Below, one piece after another: positions 56,431 through 64,000 of a DNA stretch of 64,000 bases. A program made the translations under genes and the position numbers. Origin of the DNA: Amoebidium appalachense (taxonomy: Eukaryota; Ichthyosporea); the NCBI GenBank assembly GCA_963693365.1, contig CAVNZM010000001.1, positions 17,112,001-17,176,000 on the forward strand, written 5' to 3'. Each line of letters opens with the position of its first letter. The stretch's first letter is position 1. Below the pieces are notes generated by a model. The model did no database searches and was not told where the DNA came from. It saw only the letters and a program-made list of their open reading frames with translations.

Positions 56431-58883
56431 CAACGCTGCTCACACTTCTCCCTGTTTTGAGGTGACTTCCCCCCCCCCCCCCCCCCCCCCCCCTCCCTGC
56501 ACGCAACACACATACACACAAACACAAAGCCAATCAGTATAAGAGATATGAATGTGGTTCTTTATGTGGATAATTTGTCGTACATGTACTCATAGATTGG
56601 GTGGCCTGGTGATGGGCAAATGTGGGTCTTTTTCTCTAAGACTCTGTAGATGTGCACGATGATGGGCTTTGGCTAGCTGTGGATGCTGCATGTGCTCAAA
56701 ATATTGAGATCTCCTGCTGATTTATGTTTTTTGCTTTGTGCAGGTTGCTGGACGTCGACCTGGTTTCAGTGATTGTCATCATTCGGCCAGGAAACATGAT
56801 GCGTGCGACTCATATATTTCGATTGTCGAGTAGAGCTAGATTATAATCATATATCTTGCTGCATGGGTAGCATGAATAGCTGAGCCGGTGCGATCTGTGA
56901 CGTGTTTATTTGTTACAGCCGTAATATCCGATTGATGTTTCGTCTAAGTGCAATCATTATGGTGCTTTCTACGATATTGTTTGGTCATGCTTTGATAGTT
57001 GTCGCTGCTCGAGGCCGTGGGTATTCTTGGGCAGGGTCTGTATAAGTAGCCAGGGTTCCAAGTTGTATTACTATTTCTTCCACGCCACATCGCAAGTCAG
57101 TGTTTTCAACACTCGGATATCAACAATGCACAAGTATTGTTTTTGGATATACTCTGTCGGTTCTCTATAGCACACTGGCAAACCCAATCAATGTGATTTC
57201 TCATGACATGACTTGGGTTTCTCGTGGCTGTGCCAGAGAATGTTTTTATTAAATTTGCTAAATTTAATGGAACACTGACCTGTCGGCCAGGTGTCAATAC
57301 TTCAGTCTGTCACAGGTGACCTCGTTTCTGTGGGCCACCGCTACAATTAGCAATATATGTACTGTAAAGCATCATCACCTGTAATCAACGACATTGCCGA
57401 TGACAAACTGGCATTCCGCCACACACAGTGGTACCACTGTGGTGGCCACGGGGGCCGGGCTACCGTAGGCTATGTACATACCACAGTCACACCAGTCTGC
57501 CAGTAAGAGCTCGATCGCGAGCCGTCAATATTTTGAGTGAGACCTGCTATAATAAATATTGTAGACTGATATGTAGGCCTGACTAACATTATCACGTGCA
57601 CGGCTAACACTAAACCTTGTGACTAAGAAGCTTGAGGCATTCGTGGATTTCGATATATATCTGTGCTCCCGACGTTATTCATGCATGCAACTATAGATAG
57701 GGGGCGTCGTACTTGAATGCCATTTCTCACAATAACGCAAGTGTAACGGTGACGTCAGAGGTGCGATCGCTGCGTTCGTCCGCATGCGCCAGCGCGGGCC
57801 AATGCGCAGCGCGCCCCGCACAATTTGTACTCGTACACGTGTGGTGGCTGTATTTATGCTTTTGTGTTGAGATTTGCACTATATGAACAACAATACGCTT
57901 TATTTGTTGAATATGTTGTCTTATGAAAGAAAGTAAACCTAACTGGGCTCTTCTGTTGGAAAGATAATAGTGTGATGAGAATGGAATAGTGAGCTTCGAA
58001 GTTCATGAAAAGGAATGCTTTTAAATCACGGACCAATGATCTGGTTGTGAGGCACCGGAATTTCGGGAAACCAATCATTCGTCGTTTTGGAATCCCAAGC
58101 CCATCGTGGTTGGCTAGAATTATCGGTGTGGAATGCGGCGACCTGCCGCCTGGGAGGCTGGGCAGAGCGTACGGAGTGTGTCTACAATATTATCACAAGG
58201 ACACAATGAATATATGACGACAAAATTTCCATTAATCTGATATTATATGTTTACATCAATGTATGTAATAGTGCACAGTGTCGTTATGAGAGCGGGAATA
58301 GCAAAGGCGTCCGTATTGTCGAAGGTGCCGATCGATCAAAGAAAACTTCAACTTTTCAAATGCTCCTATGCCACTAAATTCGGCCAATCAAAAATCACGC
58401 GCGCTCATTCCATGTCACCGATGGTGCATTCTTATCCAATCACAATTCGTATGGCTACCATGGCTTACATTCCATCGCTATTTATAAATATGAGCGAGTC
58501 GCTCTGATGCCCACAGTTCTGTTTACAGCGACCGGACCTAAACGTTCACGTTCGTCATCACTTTAGTGGTGAGACACATTTTATCAAAACTTATAATCAG
58601 TAAAGGACTATTCTATACACAACTTCCAAAAATTGCGTGAGCCTACAGACAGGCTGATACGTAATAATAACAATTCGAGTTCCTGCATTTGGATAGACGC
58701 ACAGAGCCGGGCACCTGTTATCATTAGAGAGGTGCCTTTAAAATTGTATAAACAACATATCCACCTATTCCTGCCGTCAGTGTTATACCTGATATAGCAG
58801 CGTGTACATGCTCCTAAATACATGAATTGAAACAAGAGCACAACCACTAGCTGCGAGGGTTGGGGTCCCACGCACCATTCAAC
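56431..58883. promoter_or_regulatory. Intergenic region and promoter of the subtilase gene
   Basis: 2.45 kb of mostly unique DNA. At 57750-57790 a TGACGTCA site is followed by GC-rich sequence with CGCATGCGC and CCAAT, a promoter-like cluster without a clear target. Directly upstream of the subtilase gene are two CCAAT boxes (CCAATCAAAA near 58384 and CCAATCAC near 58436) and a TATA box TTTATAAATA at 58481-58490, about 390 bases before its ATG. An 18-base perfect palindrome lies at 57424-57441. Confidence 0.45.
58005..58217 (+). CDS. Possible small ORF, 70 aa, unrecognised
   Basis: An ATG-initiated frame of normal composition, basic at the start (MKRNAFKSR) and ending HKDTMNI and TGA. It lies about 250 bases downstream of the CRE/GC-rich cluster at 57750-57790, which could be its promoter. 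No family is recognised, and chance occurrence is quite possible. Confidence 0.22.
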   Translation: MKRNAFKSRTNDLVVRHRNFGKPIIRRFGIPSPSWLARIIGVECGDLPPGRLGRAYGVCLQYYHKDTMNI

Positions 58884-60328
58884 ATGGCAAGCAAGTCACT
58901 CTCAGCCGTATTGCTGTGTGTTGCGCTCAGTACACAGACTGATGCCAACGCCATAAGGCGAAGGTCGCCCAAGATTATAAACTTTGGGATGGACCATGGC
59001 CAAGGGGTTATGAGTCACATGCAAAGAACATTTGGTAAGGAAGGGTCGTCAAAAGGTCCTAAGATTATCCCGGGAGAATACATTATTAAAGTCGACTCCA
59101 CGTCAAGCAAGAATGGGGCGTTTGGGGCGTTGGAAAATGTAGAACAATTTTTTACGTTGAATGCACGAACAGCAGGAGAAGCACCGCCGGGAGAAGTAGT
59201 CAAGGTAAGAGCCATAAAAATTATTCCCACTCTCCTTTTCTCTTCGCTTGCACAACTCTTCCTTCCTTGCCAAACAGATGTATCTCACATGCAAAACAAA
59301 GCCAGATCTGGAATGTAGGATTTGTTATAAACAGTTGACATGCTCAAATGCCGTATTTACTTCATACACAAAACGTGGAATAGTAGAAAAGTGATATCTG
59401 TGTAGGTCCGGTATAAATTACGCATTATGTCGAAAACACATGTTACACTACACTGTCAATGAATGGCATCGGTCATAGCCCACCAAAATACATCAAATAC
59501 ATTTAGCTCACCAGTTCACCACCTGCAGGTGTACACAGGGATGAACGCCGTTCATGCGCGCATGAACGACTCAGCATTAGACAAATTGGCAGAAAACCCT
59601 GCTGTTGCATACATTGAGCCAGTGCAGCGATTCGAGGCCCTGTACGCATGGGGTGTCGACCGCGCAAATCAACGAACGTTGCCGCTTGATGAAAACGTGG
59701 ACCTGCCGGCTGATGGGAGCAACGTCGATGTATACGTATGTGTCACTTTTATATCCCTCTGCAAATAGTCGTTCTAGTGCATTGTGTCGGGGCTCTTGCA
59801 TGATCCCTTCCATTGCTCAGCCCCATCCGCCATCCCCCGACATGCACCCACCCACCCACCCACACACACACACACACACACAGGTCCCCCTCCAAACCAC
59901 CAACCTCACCTGACCCTTCAACATCGCACAAAGTCGCACGCCAACCTCCTTGCACATATTTTGTAAAAACCCTTCGATACCTTTCACTTACATATGCATC
60001 CCCTCTCTAGGTTGTCGACACCGGTGTGGAAGTCAGTCATCCCGAGTTCAATGGTCGGGGCATCGATTTCTATTCGTATTTTGGGCCGTCAGCAGTAGAC
60101 AAGCAGGGGCATGGTACGCACTGTGCAGGAACTATTGCAGGGAAAACATACGGGCTGGCAAAGGGGGCTACGATCAAGGCCGTGCAAGTGTTGGATGAGA
60201 ATGGCGGCGGCAACACGGTCAGCATTCTGGCTGGTCTGGATAGGGTTCTCAAGAGAAAGGACCCTATCAGGTGTGTGCTGATCAATATACTCCCCCCTCC
60301 CCCCTCCCCCCTCGCCCCCTTAACCGCC

Positions 60329-60392
<64 letters not shown>

Positions 60393-60410
60393 CTCGCCCC
60401 CTAAACCGCC

Positions 60411-60486
<76 letters not shown>

Positions 60487-61697
60487 CCCCCCTCCCTCCC
60501 CCCATCCCGCTCTCCATCCCCCTCCCCTCTCCCATACGGAGCATTCAGCCAACAGATGCCACAAGAAATTCATTTAACTAGTAATCGAACGTGTGTCTGT
60601 CTCCAAATGCACAGGCATTCGTTAATACACAGATCGTGAAATGATCTTGCACTAACTTTTTTTCTTCTCCAGACGTGCCGTTGTGTCCATGTCCCTCGGT
60701 GGAGGTGTGTCGCCCAGTGTAGACCAGGCAGTGAACGATCTGATTAATGCCGGTGTGGTTGTTGTGGCTGCAGCCGGCAACTCCGGGGACGATTCATGCT
60801 TCAACTCCCCGGCACGTGTCCCCGGGGTGCTCACCGTCGGTGCTGTTGGGCAAACAGACCAGTTTTCCGATTTTTCGAATTGGGGCAGTTGTGTTGATAT
60901 TCTTGCACCGGGAGAGGACATTGTCTCTGCGGGCCTGAAAGGGCACATGGGTGATGTTAAGACTGGCACCAGCATGGCTTGCCCCCACGTTGCCGCCGCG
61001 GCGGCCATCTACCTATCCCTCAACCCGCAGGCCACGGTCAAGCAAACGGTTGACGCCATTATTGCCGCATCCACAAAGGACACGGCCATTCTAAGAGGCG
61101 ATGCACCGGGCACCCCCAACCGTCTCCTGTACGTTCCACCTGAGTGGGCCACTACCGCCAGAGCTGCCCCCCCTCCTCCTCCACCCCCTCCACCCCCAAC
61201 CCCACCACCACCACCCACCCCTCCCCCTCCCCCTCCTTCACGCACTCCCCCTCCCCCTCCCCCTCCCCCCACCCCCACCACCCCAAGGAGGTGCGACTAA
61301 AGGCACGATCGGAACAGCCACACCCACCACCCAACAACCATCTGCATGCGGTGGTAACTGCAAAGTGTTCACCGGGACACTGCTTGCCAACAAAGGCAGC
61401 ACGTCGGCAACACTTGCTGTCTCGGCGGGCCCGAAAAAGCAGGTGCAGATCTTTATGAAGGGACCGGAAAAGGCGAGGATGAACATGAAAACATTGCACA
61501 TGATCCCGGGCATGAATGGGAGGTTCACTTTTAAAATGGTGCCCAAGGCTGCTGCCCAGCTGAAGGGCCCCGAGGGGTACCAGGTGTTGGTTGCGTGCGC
61601 TGAGGAGGGTAAATTTTCAGTGTTGGTTGATGGTCCGAATAACGGGCAGTATAGTTTGTTCGTGCCGCCCATCACAAGCCAGACTAAGAATTGCTAG
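58884..61697 (+). CDS. Secreted proteinase K-like subtilase (family S8) with C-terminal PPC-like domain
   Basis: Four exons: 58884-59204, 59529-59735, 60011-60270 and 60673-61697, with phases agreeing. It starts with a signal peptide (MASKSLSAVLLCVALSTQTDA). An I9-type propeptide follows, recognisable by IIPGEYIIKV and ending AYIEPVQRFEA. The catalytic domain has Asp179 (VVDTGVEVSHPEF), His210 (GHGTHCAGTIAG), oxyanion Asn299 (AAGNSGDD) and Ser363 (GTSMACPHVA). A Pro-rich linker encoded by C runs (61165-61290) leads to about 120 residues resembling a bacterial pre-peptidase C-terminal domain, ending QTKNC. The linker contains no GT, so the frame change within it cannot be an intron; one extra base in a C run is the simplest explanation. 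As read, the catalytic frame would stop at TAA near 61300. It probably acts outside the cell or in the endomembrane system. A TATA box and two CCAAT boxes lie upstream. Confidence 0.93.
60333..60482 (+). repeat. Two (TC)n arrays in the last subtilase intron
   Basis: TC arrays at about 60333-60390 and 60414-60482 are separated by a copy of CCCTCGCCCCCTAAACCGCC. The same phrase also precedes the first array (CTCGCCCCCTTAACCGCC), so the unit is a tandem duplication. Confidence 0.9.
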
Positions 61698-61918
61698 CAA
61701 CTTGTGCGAATAGTAAGTTTTAACAGTCTTTCTGTTTGATTTTGAGGTAATTTTTTTATTCGATACTGGTAAATTTGTCTATGTGCTGGTGATACAACCT
61801 GTTCCCACTGATTGACTCAGTGTAACGTTAACGTAAACTATGCGGGATATAGTGAAAATAGCATACATACTGCTGCAATATGAATGTAGATACATAATCT
61901 GGATATAGGCTAAGCGGA

Positions 61919-61924
61919 AATAAA
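61919..61924 (+). promoter_or_regulatory. Candidate polyadenylation signal AATAAA of the subtilase gene
   Basis: The hexamer lies about 220 bases downstream of the subtilase stop codon. Motif match only. Confidence 0.35.
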
Positions 61925-62042
61925 CGCAGATAATCAGACTTCACACTTGTGAATTTCTCGGCAATGAGTCACCAGGTGGCTCATGCAGCCACAACTCACA
62001 ACTCTAGAAACGGTAGCTTCATAGGCACTTGGTGCCTGTGTT

Positions 62043-62073
<31 letters not shown>

Positions 62074-62381
62074 CGCACGCGCGCGTGTGCGTGTTGGGCA
62101 TTTTATTTTTTATTTTTTATCTATTTATTTTTTATTTTTTATTTATTTTTATTTATTTTTTTTGGGGGGGGGGGGGGGGAGAAAGGGAAAAAAAAGTAAC
62201 AAACACCCACTACACAAGTACACAAACTTTCAAAGCACCCACACACTCCCATACCCGATCATCGGTGTCCGTAACATGCCTTCGTACACAAGACACGATC
62301 CATGTGGCAGGGAGCAGGCTTGCTCCAATGCATATACCCGCTTGCACATTGTGAAAGATACTGTTCAGTGCCGGCACATGT

Positions 62382-62419
<38 letters not shown>

Positions 62420-62555
62420 AGGTGTCAAGCAGTGTAACAGCGACGGATAGGGGACGGGGGGAGGGGGGGGGAGGGGGGGGGTATTTGGGGGGAGACGGGA
62501 TCCAGCAGCGCTGTCGAACCTGCAGGATGGTGTATACAATGGGGTCCACAGTGAC

Positions 62556-62618
<63 letters not shown>

Positions 62619-63331
62619 CGCGCGCGCGCGTGTGTGTGTGTGCGCGCGCGTGTGTGTGTGTGCGCGTGTGTGTGCGCATGTGTGTGTGCGTGTGTGTGTG
62701 TGCCCAATCTGACCTCCAACATCCCCCCGAAATCCCCACCTCCCGATCTTGCTTTTGCATAATCACACACACCGAAGGCCCTTCCAAAAGGCATTACTGG
62801 AAGTTCAAACCTCCCCCCCTTCCCCCCCCCCCCCCCCCCCCCCTTCCCCTCCACGGCTTCCGACTCCCATCTTCCCAGCTTCCTCAAATTGTTCCTTCCC
62901 TCCCCCCTCCCCCCTCCCCACCCCGGGCCCTCACGTGCACCACCCGCTCTGTTTTTCTCCCCATCTTCTCGGCCTTCTTTTGTAGACACACGGTTTACGT
63001 TTACGCTTGCACTTTTGCACCACACCACCACATACATACTAGGCTGTGATAATCCACAACCACATGACTTTATAGTGTATTTGGACGAGCTACATGTGCT
63101 TGCCTACGGGTCCAGGTTTGATGCCAAGTCGGTTTAGGTAGCGATATTCGAATCGTTGCGAATATTTGGACTTATCTGTCCAACCGATTCTTGCATATCT
63201 GTGGACAAAGTTTACCGGTGCTAGATTCACAAGGTCCTCTTGACTCTTGGGAATGAGGCAAAGTCTGCATGTGTGTTTAATACAGCCATTATAGTCGGAC
63301 TAGGGTTTTAGTCTTTAGTTTAGTTTTAGTT
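61925..63331. other. Repeat-rich region with weak exon candidates
   Basis: The region holds GT/GC runs at 62044-62092, a (T)nA-rich stretch ending in a G run (62101-62179), CA at 62385-62417, and GT/GC arrays at 62556-62702. Short plus-strand segments look exon-like: 62532-62554 or so between a CAG and a (GT)n donor, and 63043-63137 after CTAG, which encodes [20 protein letters not shown] and ends in TAG. I could not join them into a gene. Confidence 0.3.
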
Positions 63332-63777
63332 TTTAACTGCAAATGACCTATCCTAGCCGACGGTCTCGGAGCATGTACAACATTCGATACAACATTCGAC
63401 ATTATGTTAACTACCAAGTCTTCTGAGCAACAAAAAGGCTTCCTTAACGACGCGATGTATGTTGGCTGTGTTCAGTTATCTTAGTATGCACATGCTTTTG
63501 GTTAGCTCGAGGAAAAGAATAATTTATTATTATTTCTTATTGCCTGTGTATGCCGTGCATAATTGCACTTCCATCGGTTATATAAATAAAGTCCTAATAA
63601 AAAAGCTTCCATGTAAGTCCGAGAAAGTCCTTGTGACGCATGATTGTCAGTACATGCGCACTAGGCACCGTTGTGCACTAGTCAAAATGAGTTGTTAATG
63701 CACAAGCAGTCGAATGTTGTATCGAATGTTGTACATGCTCCGAGACCGTCGGCTATGATAGGTCATTTGCAGTTAAA
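63332..63777. mobile_element. MITE with 69-base terminal inverted repeats and TTAA flanks
   Basis: 63332-63400 and 63709-63777 are inverted copies matching at 68 of 69 positions. Both outer ends lie on TTAA (63333-63336 and 63773-63776), the target duplicated by piggyBac-type transposases, so the element proper would run CTGCAAATGACC...GGTCATTTGCAG (63337-63772, 436 bases). The interior (about 308 bases) encodes nothing recognisable. Each inverted repeat contains the 12-mer TACAACATTCGA twice. Confidence 0.85.
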
Positions 63778-63810
63778 CCTACTTATTACGTCATAATAAT
63801 CACGCAAAAA

Positions 63811-63811
63811 T

Positions 63812-63871
<60 letters not shown>
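63811..63871 (+). repeat. (CA)n microsatellite ending in CAGG
   Basis: About 30 CA repeats end in ACAGGTCGG. By analogy with the (CA)n acceptors in this window, an exon of a plus-strand gene could begin at 63873, but the sequence after it turns into CT/T-rich and G-rich repeats by 63905. Confidence 0.85.
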
Positions 63872-63873
<2 letters not shown>

Positions 63874-64000
63874 CGGTTCAAAGACGGGTCGGGGATGCAT
63901 GCAGGTTTTCTTTTTCTTTCTTTTTTTTTTTTTCTTTCTTTCTTCTTTCTTTCTTCTTTCTTTCCATTTTTTTTTTGTGGGGTGGGGGGAAAGGGGGGTG

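Noticed and set aside
57424-57441. 18-base perfect palindrome CACAGTGGTACCACTGTG as a protein-binding site
   Set aside because: It is noted in the intergenic entry, but no gene start or second copy supports a function.
61101-61310. A short intron in the subtilase Pro-rich linker to explain the frame change
   Set aside because: There is no GT in the linker up to the AGGTGCG after it, and using that GT does not give a phase that rejoins the C-terminal domain. A one-base error in a C run fits better.

Overview
The window is nuclear DNA of a eukaryote. The coding genes are split by many short to medium spliceosomal introns, there is a Pol III tRNA-Asn gene with internal promoter boxes, and introns and intergenic DNA are crowded with very long mononucleotide C/G tracts and (CA)n/(GT)n arrays. 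The lineage cannot be named from sequence alone. A Ki-67/Repo-Man-type mitotic protein points towards relatives of animals (Holozoa), while a 67K-type SppA protease is more usual in bacteria and plants/algae, so I leave the lineage open.

Layout. (1) 1-4815, minus: the 5' two thirds or so of a secreted Agd3-like (CE18-type) polysaccharide deacetylase; its 3' end lies outside the window. (2) 4816-11604: 6.8 kb with no gene I can defend, mostly simple repeats. (3) 11605-12496, minus: a SAM-dependent methyltransferase, divergent from (4) 13442-15302, plus: a peptide deformylase with a likely mitochondrial presequence, followed 72 bases later by (5) a tRNA-Asn(GUU) gene at 15375-15447. (6) 15448-20030: gene-poor. 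(7) 20031-27951, minus: a roughly 1,538-aa transposase-like protein with a DEDDy 3'-5' exonuclease domain embedded in it. (8) 28323-41148, minus: a complete 20-exon SppA-type signal peptide peptidase (634 aa; reading frame closes across all 20 exons). (9) 42841-56430, plus: a 23-exon gene for a Ki-67-like protein with an FHA domain, a Ki-67/Repo-Man-type PP1-docking motif, a 14-copy array of 21-aa repeats each carrying a CDK consensus site, and an AT-hook-like basic C-terminal half. (10) 58884-61697, plus: a secreted proteinase K-like subtilase. (11) 61698-64000: repeats, a weak gene candidate, and a MITE with 69-base inverted ends.

Most striking points: the Ki-67-like gene in an apparently microbial-style genome; the transposase/exonuclease composite; seven tandem copies of a 5' splice site, and a duplicated 3' splice site, flanking one SppA exon; 3' splice sites built out of (CA)n microsatellites whose strand tracks the direction of transcription; about 9% GC-AG introns in my models; and five single-base frame breaks, each at or inside a mononucleotide run, which look more like consensus errors than decay. 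Exon borders were chosen by requiring splice consensus and phase agreement; no transcript evidence was available.
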